From Staphylococcus caprae (GTDB lineage: Bacteria > Bacillota > Bacilli > Staphylococcales > Staphylococcaceae): a stretch of 44,904 bases of DNA. The DNA is taken from positions 1 through 44,904 of the forward strand of contig NZ_PPRT01000009.1 in assembly GCF_002902725.1 (NCBI RefSeq). Reading direction: 5' to 3'. Of the stretch, positions 19,311-28,162 are shown piece after piece; the first letter of the stretch is position 1; each line of letters begins with the position of its first letter. Position numbers and translations under genes: made by a program. The notes beneath the pieces were generated by a model. That model ran no database searches. It had not been told where the DNA came from and saw nothing but the letters and a program-made list of their open reading frames with translations.

Positions 19311-19805
19311 TTAATCTTTGGATTCATTTAATAATTCTTTGATGTGTGCTTCCATTTCTTCTGGCTTATCAAATGGTAAATATTTTCCTACAACTCTACC
19401 ATTTCTATCAATGATAAATTTAGTGAAATTCCATTTGATTTGTGAACCAAATAATCCTGGTTTTTCACGTTTCAATAAAGTATATAAAGGATGTTCATTT
19501 TCTCCATTCACATCAGTCTTTGAATGAATTGGAAATGTGATACCAAACTGTTGTCGATACGTGTCGTATATTTCCTCTATCGACCCCGGTTCTTGGTTGT
19601 CAAAGTTGTTGCATGGAAAGCTTAGAATGACTAAGCCCTCTTCTTTATAATGTTGATATAACGTTTCTAGTCCTTCAAATTGATCACTTAATGCGCAATT
19701 AGTTGCGGTATTTACAATAATTAGAACTTTTCCTTTATATTTTTCTAAAAAGTAGGTAGAGCCATCATAATTTTCAACTTCTATATCATAAACATCCTTA
19801 CTCAT
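19311..19805 (-). CDS. Glutathione-peroxidase-like thiol peroxidase
   Basis: The 164-residue enzyme belongs to the GPx family, whose bacterial members use cysteine and usually thioredoxin-type reductants to reduce hydroperoxides. The peroxidatic Cys37 lies in NTATNCALSDQ. Gln71 is in CNNFDNQEPG, with a likely resolving Cys65, and WNFTKF completes the active site. It lies 12 bases after the flavoprotein gene, so the two are probably cotranscribed. Confidence 0.93.
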   Translation of the reverse strand: MSKDVYDIEVENYDGSTYFLEKYKGKVLIIVNTATNCALSDQFEGLETLYQHYKEEGLVILSFPCNNFDNQEPGSIEEIYDTYRQQFGITFPIHSKTDVNGENEHPLYTLLKREKPGLFGSQIKWNFTKFIIDRNGRVVGKYLPFDKPEEMEAHIKELLNESKD

Positions 19806-19817
19806 TGAGATACACCT

Positions 19818-21161
19818 CTACATCATTGCGAATTTTAATAAATCAATAACGCCACTAGATGCTCCAGGGAAAGCAAAAATATTTTGATTTAATTCTTGAG
19901 CTGTCATTTGTTTATTAATAATAAATACTAATAGATTGACTAAATCATTTGCATCATTACCATAAATTTCTGCACCGACTAATCGTTGATGACGATCTAA
20001 TACTATAGACATTTCTGCTTCAGTTTCATTTTTATATTCAAACACCATCTGTTTACCAAACGGAATATCTTTAACAGTATAGTCATCACTCTTTTGAGCC
20101 TCACTTACTGTGACACCAATTTGAGACAATCTTGGCAATGAATATAATACTGAAGGAATTGCTGGATATTGAATTGCATTCTGATCTAATCCAAGAATAT
20201 GCGCAGCGATATAATTAGATTCAAATGTTGCAGTTGGAGTTAGTTTAGGAATCGTCTTGTCAATTACATCGCCACTTGCATATATGTTTTTCACATTTGT
20301 TCTTAAATAATCATCGACTTTTATACCTTTATCGCTAAATTCAATGTTTACATTTTCTAAACCAATCTCTTGCACGTTTGGTTTTCTTCCTGTCGCATCT
20401 AGTACGTACTCTGTTTCAATAGATAACCCAGATTCAGTTGTCACAACAAAATGTTGTCCGTCTTTTTTAACTGATTGAGTATTTTCATTGAAATAAAATT
20501 GTACGCCTTCTGATTTTAGTTTTTCAATTAATTTATTTACATGAGATGTGTTAAAGCCTTTTAAAGGTTCATTTGAATGATGAATCACATTAACTTCAAC
20601 ACCTGATTTAATCATGATAGATGCGAATTCTATACTTATGATACCCGCTCCAATAAAAGTTATACTTTGGGGTAGAGATTCCATTGATAAGAAATCACGA
20701 CTATCATACGTGAGTTCTTTCCCATCAATATCTAATTTATTACTGTGCTGACCTGTAGCAACCACTATGAAATCTGCTTGGATTTGATTACCTTCTACAT
20801 CGATGGTATATTCATCCACAATTTTACCTTTTCCCATAATGACATCAATGCCTTGTTGTTCAAACATTGATTTAAGGCTGCCTGACATCGGGTGAATCAC
20901 TTCTTTTTTATAATCCATTAAATTTTGCCAATTCACGGCGAGGTTTTGAGTGTTAATGATATTTGAATATTGTTTCGCTTCTTCTAAGACTTCGTATGGC
21001 CCTTCAAGTAAAATTTTGGCATTACAGCCATAGTTAGTGCATGTTCCAGCAATTGAATCTTTCTCAACAATCGCAACAGATTTACCAAATTGTTTTAAAG
21101 TTAATGCGGCATGCCATGCTGCGTGTCCACTTCCTAGAAATACAACGTCATATTTTTTCAT
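19818..21161 (-). CDS. Pyridine-nucleotide-disulfide oxidoreductase (class I, dihydrolipoamide dehydrogenase/MerA superfamily)
   Basis: This 447-residue flavoprotein has an FAD-binding GSGHAAWHAAL, the redox disulfide GTCTNYGC (Cys41 and Cys46), an NAD(P)-binding segment FIGAGIISIEFA and the FAD motif IYASGDVID. The C-terminal dimer domain ends in FAFPGASSGVIDLL. Where glutathione reductase and lipoamide dehydrogenase have HPT and a glutamate, none is seen, so the usual catalytic base is missing. ATG at 21161 has a better-spaced AAAGG than the in-frame ATG at 21170. It is sandwiched between a redox-type MarR gene and the peroxidase. A role in reducing a low-molecular-weight or protein disulfide, or a reactive oxidant, is inferred; mercury reduction is unlikely without a MerA-type metal-binding domain. 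Confidence 0.85.
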   Translation of the reverse strand: MKKYDVVFLGSGHAAWHAALTLKQFGKSVAIVEKDSIAGTCTNYGCNAKILLEGPYEVLEEAKQYSNIINTQNLAVNWQNLMDYKKEVIHPMSGSLKSMFEQQGIDVIMGKGKIVDEYTIDVEGNQIQADFIVVATGQHSNKLDIDGKELTYDSRDFLSMESLPQSITFIGAGIISIEFASIMIKSGVEVNVIHHSNEPLKGFNTSHVNKLIEKLKSEGVQFYFNENTQSVKKDGQHFVVTTESGLSIETEYVLDATGRKPNVQEIGLENVNIEFSDKGIKVDDYLRTNVKNIYASGDVIDKTIPKLTPTATFESNYIAAHILGLDQNAIQYPAIPSVLYSLPRLSQIGVTVSEAQKSDDYTVKDIPFGKQMVFEYKNETEAEMSIVLDRHQRLVGAEIYGNDANDLVNLLVFIINKQMTAQELNQNIFAFPGASSGVIDLLKFAMM

Positions 21162-21177
21162 TTTCCTCATCCTTTAC

Positions 21178-21618
21178 TTATTTTTGTATGAGTGCTTTGA
21201 GTGTGTGTTCTAGTTCGTCAAATACTTGCTTGGTTTCATCATATTCATCTATATTAAACTCTTCTGGTAAACAACGAGATATGGCTTCGAAAACAGCATC
21301 TTGTTGTTGATGACCTTTGTGAGTAAGCGAAACAATTAATTGTCTTTTATCCTCTTGCGCGCGTTCTCTTTTAACCCATCCTGCTTGTTCGAGTCTTTTT
21401 AAAAGTGGTGTCAACGTGTTACTAGATAAATCTAATTGTTGCCCAATGACATTCAGTGGTTGTTCATCCTTTTCCCATAAAACTAATAACACGAGATATT
21501 GTGAATAGGTTAAACCGAATTGTTTAAGTTCTTTTTCATAAAATTGTGCAAATAAGCGACTTACATTATATGCGGAAAAACATAGTTGATTCGCAAGTCC
21601 TCTGTATTGTTGATTCAC
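21178..21618 (-). CDS. One-cysteine MarR-family redox regulator (OhrR/MgrA/SarZ type)
   Basis: The 146-residue regulator has a single N-terminal Cys13 in NQLCFSAYNVSR, where OhrR, MgrA and SarZ carry their oxidant-sensing cysteine. The winged helix follows: LTYSQYLVLLVLW, then LNVIGQQLDLSSNTLTPLLKRLEQ and a wing with REDKRQ-like EDKRQLIVSLT. TTG at 21636 is in frame, but AGAGGTG sits before GTG at 21618, which I take as the start. It is the first gene of an operon with the flavoprotein (16-base gap) and peroxidase. A palindrome upstream suggests autoregulation. Confidence 0.88.
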   Translation of the reverse strand: MNQQYRGLANQLCFSAYNVSRLFAQFYEKELKQFGLTYSQYLVLLVLWEKDEQPLNVIGQQLDLSSNTLTPLLKRLEQAGWVKRERAQEDKRQLIVSLTHKGHQQQDAVFEAISRCLPEEFNIDEYDETKQVFDELEHTLKALIQK

Positions 21619-21632
21619 ACATTCACCTCTTT

Positions 21633-21690
21633 TCAATCGTACACGATTGATTGCATTCTATTACATTGTATAATGCAAATCAAAAATTCT
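21633..21690. promoter_or_regulatory. Promoter/operator region of the redox operon
   Basis: TCAATCGT-AC-ACGATTGA at 21633-21650 is a palindrome with perfect eight-base arms overlapping the leader of the MarR gene. A second interrupted dyad, TTGCATT and AATGCAA, lies at about 21651-21680 around TTACATTGTAT. These are the natural places for binding of the MarR regulator. Confidence 0.6.
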
Positions 21691-21713
21691 GCATAATTGT
21701 ATGCCAAATAAAA

Positions 21714-21737
21714 AAAGAGTTGCTTTCGCAACTCTTT
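21714..21737. terminator. Terminator of the zinc-ribbon protein gene
   Basis: A perfect 10-base stem, AAAGAGTTGC and GCAACTCTTT, with loop TTTC, is followed on the minus strand by T residues. It separates this gene from the redox operon promoter. Confidence 0.88.
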
Positions 21738-21799
21738 GCAACTTTTACTCTTCTCATCATACTGTCCCTCTCAACCATCTCATCAATACTGATTAAAAG

Positions 21800-22528
21800 T
21801 TATATTTGATCAACATTTTCGATAACAGAGACTTTCCCATCTTTAATGTTAACTAATACTGAGAAATCATTATCTTTATTACTGTCATAAATTAGTTGGT
21901 TGGTTTTTCTTTCATCTGGTTCGTTGTATGTTTGGATAAATTGGTCTTCCGAGACATTACTTGGTGCTATCCCCACTTGAACAACTTCATCATTTTCATA
22001 AGCCACTGCCAAGTTGCCATATGTTTCATAATTATAATTTGAACCCTCTACATTCCCATTAGATTCACCGAATTTATCTTCCACTTCTTTACGTGTCATA
22101 CCTTTGTATATACCGTGATATCCACGTGTCGAAGCAGATTTCATATAATTTTTATCAAAATCGCTACTAAAGATATCAATGCGAGGACCTTTGGAAGTTG
22201 AATCACTTTTACTTTGCGAATCATTCGAATCCGTTTGAGTCGTTTGTGTTGATTCTGCTCCCGTATCATCATTCTTAACATAATGATTATAGGCGTAATA
22301 CCCACCATACAGAACTGCTGCAATTAATAAAACAAAGACGATGGATAACAATACAATCCACCCTGTGGGTTTCTTCTCTTCTTTCTGTTGATATAGTTGA
22401 TAATTTCGATGATTACCATTCGATCGAGGTGAATGATTTTGATTCGATTGTTTAATATGCGTTCCACATTTATTACAGAATGATTGTCCCTCTTTCAATT
22501 GATTTCCGCAATTTGGACAATATTTCAT
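21800..22528 (-). CDS. Zinc-ribbon, single-pass membrane protein, function unknown
   Basis: The 242-residue product starts with a rubredoxin-like zinc ribbon (CPNCG and CNKCG, residues 4-21). A basic/Asn-rich cytoplasmic stretch follows, then one membrane helix (about residues 57-79, WIVLLSIVFVLLIAAVLYGG), a Ser/Asp/Thr-rich linker and an extracellular domain. That domain contains GIYKGMTRKEVEDKFG and SVLVNIKDGKVSVI. The GM-x-EVE-x-FG motif is like small lipoprotein/SmpA-type folds, but this is only a resemblance. TcaA and YvbJ-type proteins share the ribbon-plus-helix layout. Confidence 0.75.
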   Translation of the reverse strand: MKYCPNCGNQLKEGQSFCNKCGTHIKQSNQNHSPRSNGNHRNYQLYQQKEEKKPTGWIVLLSIVFVLLIAAVLYGGYYAYNHYVKNDDTGAESTQTTQTDSNDSQSKSDSTSKGPRIDIFSSDFDKNYMKSASTRGYHGIYKGMTRKEVEDKFGESNGNVEGSNYNYETYGNLAVAYENDEVVQVGIAPSNVSEDQFIQTYNEPDERKTNQLIYDSNKDNDFSVLVNIKDGKVSVIENVDQI

Positions 22529-22758
22529 TACGCTTCACTCTTTTCCGTTAAAAAATACGCTTCCCTAAGTTTATTTACTTGAGTTAAACCTGATTTCATT
22601 TTCTCTCCAAAATAAATTGTTACACAATATTTTAAATTATTTTTTATAGAAAATCTATACTCTTAATAGTTAAAATTACTCTTATTTACCTTACTTCTCC
22701 TATTTAAATGTAAAAGTTATACTTCAACATCAGTCATTAAAATCTTTATACATATAAA
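22529..22758. other. Gap upstream of the zinc-ribbon gene
   Basis: This AT-rich promoter region precedes the zinc-ribbon gene. I find no credible small gene or operator. Confidence 0.4.
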
Positions 22759-22792
22759 AATAACCACTCCAAACTTTTTTGGAGTGGTTATT
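22759..22792. terminator. Bidirectional-type terminator
   Basis: A perfect 12-base stem, AATAACCACTCC and GGAGTGGTTATT, has A-runs on one side and T-runs on the other. It ends the tandem paralogue operon on the minus strand. Confidence 0.88.
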
Positions 22793-22912
22793 TTTTCAAA
22801 TTACTTCGTATTGTTTGATCATTACCGTGTCGTCTCAGCCAACATTTGTACCTCATCATTCGCATTCAGACCCTTTCTATCATACTTCAAATAAGTATGA
22901 AATTTTTTCTAT

Positions 22913-24034
22913 TTATTTTTCATCGTAATTATCTTCATAGCGAATGCGTTGTCGATAGCCATAGGTACTTTCTTTAATTAATTGGTCATTTAAAAGACCT
23001 GCACCAATGGCACCTGCAACTGTTGAAATGGAAGCTGCAAACCAAGGAATACTTAGATAAAGGTCTGGACCAGCGGGACCTTTGAGACTTACTTGTTGAC
23101 CGAGGAAATCAGCTGGTAGTAATACAAGTTCGGCAATTAAGAATAACAAGTAAAGAATAATATAGTAGATGATAATTGCGATGACTAGAGTCATGACTGT
23201 TGTTGCATTATATAGCCAAGTAATGCGTTTATTGTTGCTCTCTTTGATAGATTCCCATAAATTGTGTGACATCATTATCCAAATAAGCATGCCGATAATC
23301 GCTATAATTGAAATGCCAAATAAACGCCACATTGAAAAACTATTTGCCATTTGCCACATTGTCGTAAACACTAAACCAAATGCGCCAGTTGTAAAGGCAA
23401 TTGCTACGATATTACTTAAACTTGCCATCATGTTTAATGGATTGTTCGCGAAAGTCATCCCACTGACAAGTCTAAACATACCTCTAGAACGTGAATCAGA
23501 TAAATATCTTAAATGGTAAGAGTCTGTCTCTTCTAAATATACTTTTGTTTTACTAATTTTCGAGAGAGGAAATTGTCTACTAACAGAAGTTTCAATATTG
23601 TTATTATCATCATAATTACGATCTACATTTTCCGCTTCGTGTAATTCTTGAATGATGCTTACTATTGCTTGTTTAAATCTTTTCTTCACAGGTCGCCATC
23701 CAAATGCAGGATATGAAAAGATAGCAGCGCCGTTGTACATATTAATATCCAATGCCATCACTTGATGTTCAGCAAACATCGGCAAATCTGTGATGGAAAT
23801 AACGTAATCCCATTGACGTTTATCATGATAATCTGCAACTTTCTTGAAAATTTCATCTACAGATTCTGCGAAACCAGTTAACGGATCTGTGACTAAATCA
23901 ATCGTCCATTCCTTCTTATTGTTGTACTGTTCGGAAAGTACGTCTGGTAGTTCTTGGATTAAACTTTCACCTAACCGTTCTGTGACACCAGGTGCTACAA
24001 CAAGACCAATTGTTATTTTTTCTGTTTCTGTCAT
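22913..24034 (-). CDS. Tandem paralogue B: soluble alpha/beta N-terminal domain plus C-terminal membrane domain, unknown function
   Basis: The 373-residue protein has an N-terminal soluble part (about 1-140). It begins ITIGLVVAPGV and contains VTDPLTGFAESVDEI and the motif WDYVISITDLP, suggesting a Rossmann-like fold. The second half has a conserved lead-in, MFRLVSGMTFANNPLN, and then four membrane segments (AIAFTTGAFGLVFT, SIIAIIGMLIWIMM, VMTLVIAIIIYYIILYLLF, ISTVAGAIGAGLL). It starts with ATGA overlapping the preceding paralogue, with GAGGAGG upstream. I recognise no named function. Some databases attach misleading enzyme names to this type, so I avoid them. Confidence 0.75.
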   Translation of the reverse strand: MTETEKITIGLVVAPGVTERLGESLIQELPDVLSEQYNNKKEWTIDLVTDPLTGFAESVDEIFKKVADYHDKRQWDYVISITDLPMFAEHQVMALDINMYNGAAIFSYPAFGWRPVKKRFKQAIVSIIQELHEAENVDRNYDDNNNIETSVSRQFPLSKISKTKVYLEETDSYHLRYLSDSRSRGMFRLVSGMTFANNPLNMMASLSNIVAIAFTTGAFGLVFTTMWQMANSFSMWRLFGISIIAIIGMLIWIMMSHNLWESIKESNNKRITWLYNATTVMTLVIAIIIYYIILYLLFLIAELVLLPADFLGQQVSLKGPAGPDLYLSIPWFAASISTVAGAIGAGLLNDQLIKESTYGYRQRIRYEDNYDEK

Positions 24035-25218
24035 GACTCATCCTCCTCTCTGTGTCCTTGTTTTTTGCCTTCATATTGCTCATCTTTATTTTCATTACTA
24101 GATGCTTGTTGTTCCACTTTTTGATGAGAAACATCTTGAGATTCCTCTTGTTGCTCTTGTTCTTGTTCAGCTTCTTTATAACGATGATATTGTCGATAAG
24201 AATACGTAATACGACGTATTTTTTCTTCATTTTCAACTGTGGAACCCATAGCACCTGCTAATAAACCTAATGATGCGACGAACCAAATCAATCGCAGATA
24301 ATTCGTAAATGTAAATTGCGCTTTAGCGCTTGTCCAACTATTAAATAAATCGACAGGAACAAATAATGTAATACTAATCGCTAGTAAGATATATAAAATG
24401 AAATAATTGATAAGTGTAATCATACTTAAAGTGACGAGTGTCGTTGAATTATAAATATAACGGTACACACGTTGCGACTTTGCAGTCTTTCTCTCCAATA
24501 GCTGATGCGCATAGAAGAGCCATCCTGCCATTCCTACTATGGCAATGACCATCAATAATATTAATCTGAACGGTGAATAGATGACACTTAACTCCCATGG
24601 CATGGAGAAGATAGAAATATAAGTTCCTGTCGCAAACGCTACAGATATAATCTTCTTAAAGTTAAATATATTCTTCCACGGTTGATTTGCACGTGTCAGC
24701 CCCGCAACGAGCTGTATCCAACTCATAATAAACAAAGTATTAATATAGCGCTCTTTAGATGATTCATCTTCTTCAGGTTCAACTGCTTTCATACGTACAA
24801 ATGGATGAGGCGCATTTTTACTTTTTGGTCTTTCATAATAAAGTTGTTCAATCAAAGAAGTTACCGTTTTGATCAATTTACGTTTTAAATCAATAACGCC
24901 AAGTGATTGCAAAGATAACATTGCCACTTGTTTCTCACTATTATAATCACTGATAACGACTTTATTATCAGAAATACTTGGTAAATCTGTTAAACAAATG
25001 ACATAATCCCATTGATGTTGCTCTTTGAGTTTTGCAGCTTTATCAACACTTTCATGCACATCCTCCGCTGAACCAATCATCAAATCTACTTTAATATCAA
25101 AGTTCCAGTGATTGTCCCCGTCAATACGTTCAGTGAGTAGTTTCTTTACTCTTGGTATTATTTTTTTCGCATGTTCATGCGCAACACCGGGTGACGGTAT
25201 GATGCCTACTGTATGCAT
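24031..25218 (-). CDS. Tandem paralogue A: soluble alpha/beta N-terminal domain plus membrane domain and charged tail, unknown function
   Basis: The 395-residue protein parallels its downstream neighbour throughout. It starts HTVGIIPSPGV, has WDYVICLTDLP at about residue 75, and a lead-in LVAGLTRANQPWKN before four membrane segments. It adds a Gln/Glu-rich tail of about 50 residues (EQEQEQQEESQD and further). AAAGGAGGG precedes the ATG. Divergence is high but the order of motifs is kept, which indicates an old duplication whose two copies are translated together and may form a heteromeric membrane complex. The function is unknown. Confidence 0.75.
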   Translation of the reverse strand: MHTVGIIPSPGVAHEHAKKIIPRVKKLLTERIDGDNHWNFDIKVDLMIGSAEDVHESVDKAAKLKEQHQWDYVICLTDLPSISDNKVVISDYNSEKQVAMLSLQSLGVIDLKRKLIKTVTSLIEQLYYERPKSKNAPHPFVRMKAVEPEEDESSKERYINTLFIMSWIQLVAGLTRANQPWKNIFNFKKIISVAFATGTYISIFSMPWELSVIYSPFRLILLMVIAIVGMAGWLFYAHQLLERKTAKSQRVYRYIYNSTTLVTLSMITLINYFILYILLAISITLFVPVDLFNSWTSAKAQFTFTNYLRLIWFVASLGLLAGAMGSTVENEEKIRRITYSYRQYHRYKEAEQEQEQQEESQDVSHQKVEQQASSNENKDEQYEGKKQGHREEDES

Positions 25219-25354
25219 ATACCATTGACCCTCCTTTCGTTTTCATTTTCAGGAAAATTAAATTTAATATAACTAAAGTGTACGTCTACGCCGATTGATA
25301 CGGGTTTCAACGCGCACTTGTGTTCATTCATTTATCAAATTCCAATTGTAACAT

Positions 25355-26947
25355 TTATTTCGCTAGTACGAGTGGTGAAAAGATAACATAACTTAATACA
25401 ACGAGTAAAAGAATGATAGTACCTGCAATATAACGATATTTCCATGGTGTTGTATCAACAACTGCTTTACGTGACTTCAAGTCGTACTCACTTGACGGTT
25501 TAATCTTATTGAAAATTAATACAATAGCTAAATCTACAAAGAATAATACGCTAAACGTATATAGATAGTTGATTTGCGTAAATACAAGACTGACAATTGC
25601 GTATAGCACAATGTGTGTTGCAAGTGCCACTTTAGCACCTAATTTCGAAGTTTGTTTAGAGAAAAAGGCTACTAAAATAAGTACTAAAACTGGCATACTG
25701 TATACACCATTAAATTGTTGTACAACTGCGTATAATCCACTTGGGAATAATGAAATGACAGGCGCAAGTCCTACTACAATTGCCCCAATGACAACAGTAG
25801 CAATATGACCTACACGTGCGATGTGTTTGTCGGATTTATTTTTCCCGAAAATAGGTTTATAGAAATCTAACGTCAATAACGTTGTTGTACTATTTAGAGA
25901 ACCTACGAATGAACTTAAAATCGCACCGAAAATCACCGCACCAAATAAGCCGAACGCCCAATCAGGTAGAACGGAACTGACAAGTGCAGGATACGCGTTA
26001 TCTGAAGTTTTGATACTACCATTGAAATAGTTATACGCTACCACACCAGGTAACACAGTAAATAAAGGACCGAATACCTTGAATAAGCTTAAGTAAATTG
26101 CCCCTTTTTGTGATTCTTTTAAGTTTTTAGCGGCGAGTGCTTTTTGTACAATCATTTGGTTAGCGCACCAAAAGAATAAGTTATTGAAGAACATACCAAA
26201 GAAAAGTGTTGGCCATGGCACGATATCGGAATCTATCTTACCGAAACCGTTCAATTTCTCAGGTGTGTTTTGGACCATTTTATCGAAACCGTGTAAGAAA
26301 TTACCATCACCTAGGTGGCCTAATCCAAGAATTGTAATCGCAAGACCGCCAACAATGAGCGCCATTCCATAAATTGAATCACTAAATGCACTCAATGATA
26401 AACCGCCAACGAAGAGATAGAGAATCCCTACGATACCGATAACTGAAGAAATAATAATGACTGCAGTAGTACTGCTCACACCTAAATATTTGTCGACGTT
26501 AAACATTTTGTTGAAAACGAGTGACCCTGAGTAAAGTACTACAGGTAAAAAGGAAACAACATATGTGAAGATAAATAAGATGGATACAAATCGTTTAGTG
26601 AATGTATCATATCTCAGTTCTAGGAATTCTGAAATTGTGCTTACACCATATTGTAGATATTTAGGTAGAAACACCCATGCAAGTAATACAACTGCGACAG
26701 CTGCAGTGACCTCCCAAGCCATTACTTCCATGCCTTGTGCATAACTTTGACCATTTTGTCCTACAATTTGTTCTGTAGATAAATTGGTCATAATAATCGT
26801 AGAAGCGACTGTAAATCCTGTTAGACTGTTACCTCCCATAAAGTAACCGTCCGAACTATCTGTTTTAACCTTTCTTGATTGCAGATAGGCATATAATGAT
26901 ATACCCCCTACAACTAGAATGAATAAGAATATCGATATCCAATTCAT
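25355..26947 (-). CDS. Sodium:solute symporter (SSS/SLC5 family), substrate unknown
   Basis: The 530-residue carrier has about 13-14 membrane segments, an early DSSDGYFMGGNSLTGFTVASTIIMTNLSTEQIVGQNGQ region (sodium and substrate helix TM1), and LFVGGLSLSAFSDSIYGMALI, the SSS signature zone. The SGLT/YidK-like branch is favoured over PutP by the FWCANQMIVQKALAAKNLKESQKG segment, suggesting a sugar or sugar-acid cargo. GGGAGG precedes the ATG. No metabolic enzymes are next to it, so the substrate cannot be inferred from context. Confidence 0.85.
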   Translation of the reverse strand: MNWISIFLFILVVGGISLYAYLQSRKVKTDSSDGYFMGGNSLTGFTVASTIIMTNLSTEQIVGQNGQSYAQGMEVMAWEVTAAVAVVLLAWVFLPKYLQYGVSTISEFLELRYDTFTKRFVSILFIFTYVVSFLPVVLYSGSLVFNKMFNVDKYLGVSSTTAVIIISSVIGIVGILYLFVGGLSLSAFSDSIYGMALIVGGLAITILGLGHLGDGNFLHGFDKMVQNTPEKLNGFGKIDSDIVPWPTLFFGMFFNNLFFWCANQMIVQKALAAKNLKESQKGAIYLSLFKVFGPLFTVLPGVVAYNYFNGSIKTSDNAYPALVSSVLPDWAFGLFGAVIFGAILSSFVGSLNSTTTLLTLDFYKPIFGKNKSDKHIARVGHIATVVIGAIVVGLAPVISLFPSGLYAVVQQFNGVYSMPVLVLILVAFFSKQTSKLGAKVALATHIVLYAIVSLVFTQINYLYTFSVLFFVDLAIVLIFNKIKPSSEYDLKSRKAVVDTTPWKYRYIAGTIILLLVVLSYVIFSPLVLAK

Positions 26948-27195
26948 TCTTTAAACAACCTCCCTCAAATTTTAAGTTGAACTTTGCACGCAAGATATAT
27001 ATAGACGTAAATATTATTTTTAAAACTTCATTTTCATATACGCATTGAATTGTGCGCATTGAAGAATTCTAGACTAATTCATTAATATTTTCAATAGTTG
27101 TATGTAAATTTCATTTTCATAAACAAATCAGTTTGAAAATTTATATTATATAATAGTAAGAAACTCGTTCGTAATGCATATGTTTGGCGTAAAAA
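26948..27195. promoter_or_regulatory. Upstream region of the sodium symporter
   Basis: This AT-rich gap contains the ribosome-binding site GGGAGG and a short direct repeat, CGCATTGAA at 27041-27049 and 27055-27063 (14-base spacing), which might bind a regulator. I find no gene. Confidence 0.35.
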
Positions 27196-27223
27196 ATCGA
27201 CCCAACTTGCGTGTCAGGTCGAT
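27196..27223 (-). terminator. Terminator of the DUF4064 gene
   Basis: Seven-base arms ATCGACC and GGTCGAT are followed on the minus strand by TTTTTT. Confidence 0.8.
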
Positions 27224-27259
27224 ATTGAACATTAATATTAAACTAATATTTGTAGCTGT

Positions 27260-28024
27260 TTAATATTTAAATGGATCTTCTTCTTTTTTATCTTTGCGAA
27301 GTTGTTCTTCTTTATCAATAAAGTCGTTATCTTTATACGTATTAGCGTTTAAGTCTTGATGATTGTTGTCTTTATGGTTGGCATGGTTGTCTCTATTCCC
27401 ATTAACGTTTTGAGTGTCATTGTGGCTATCATTTGAATAGTGTTCTTTAATGTCTTGTTGTTCATTTTTCTTGTCTTCTTCAGATAAAATAAATGAATTG
27501 TTTTTCTCGTTTACTTGTTGATCGCCGTTTTCATAGCGTTCATGATTGTTGTTACTTTGATATTCGTTATTTGCATAGGCACCATTATGGTTATTGTTGT
27601 CATAATTATCATAGTTGTCATAGTTATCATCTTTAGGTTTACGTGCTAATAACATGATACCTGCAATAAGCCATAGAATTCCTGCGATAAAGCTTGTAAA
27701 TATACCTATTATACCTGCAATGATGAGTAAAATACCTGCAACTTTAGGTTTTTTACTAATTAAAATCGTACCTATAATTGCAAGAATCAATAATGCAATT
27801 AAAAATATAATAAAACCTGTTCCCATACTTGATAACATACCATAAGATTGGTTAAGTTGATCAGATGATACGTTTGGATTTGAACTTTGACTACTGTTAA
27901 TCATTTCATCTTTAAAATCTTTATTGCCCATCATGGAAACCATTAAAACAATAAAACCTAAGTATAAAAGATGGAGAATATTTCCAATCCAGGATAGAAC
28001 TTTTTCACCAGTACGTTTAATCAT
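27260..28024 (-). CDS. DUF4064-like membrane protein with Asn/Asp-rich tail
   Basis: The 254-residue protein starts with MIKRTGEKVLSWIGN, the usual opening of DUF4064 proteins. It has four membrane helices in residues 12-128 (including IIFLIALLILAIIGTILI and LLIIAGIIGIFTSFIAG). The remaining half is a hydrophilic tail rich in Asn, Asp, His and Glu, with a YDN triplet repeat. The tail is probably disordered and cytoplasmic. The function of the family is unknown. AAGGAGG precedes the ATG. Confidence 0.78.
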   Translation of the reverse strand: MIKRTGEKVLSWIGNILHLLYLGFIVLMVSMMGNKDFKDEMINSSQSSNPNVSSDQLNQSYGMLSSMGTGFIIFLIALLILAIIGTILISKKPKVAGILLIIAGIIGIFTSFIAGILWLIAGIMLLARKPKDDNYDNYDNYDNNNHNGAYANNEYQSNNNHERYENGDQQVNEKNNSFILSEEDKKNEQQDIKEHYSNDSHNDTQNVNGNRDNHANHKDNNHQDLNANTYKDNDFIDKEEQLRKDKKEEDPFKY

Positions 28025-28094
28025 GTTTATTATTCCTCCTTTTTAAGTTATTTATTTTATACCCTCACATATGAGATTTATTCCTGATAAATAA

Positions 28095-28128
28095 AAAATG
28101 GATACTAACTTTTGATAATATCCATTTT
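28095..28128 (-). terminator. Terminator of the BraE-like permease gene
   Basis: Ten-base arms AAAATGGATA and TATCCATTTT are followed on the minus strand by TTTTATTTAT. Confidence 0.82.
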
Positions 28129-28162
28129 AATTATAAATATTTAATTTGAAGTATTAAACAAT

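Noticed and set aside
19818..21161. Mercuric reductase function of the flavoprotein
   Set aside because: There is no N-terminal metal-binding domain, no C-terminal Cys pair and no other mer gene.
22802..22860. Second copy of the 4.4 kb palindromic repeat
   Set aside because: Only a 12-base match and scattered similarity, with no hairpin or flanking repeat.
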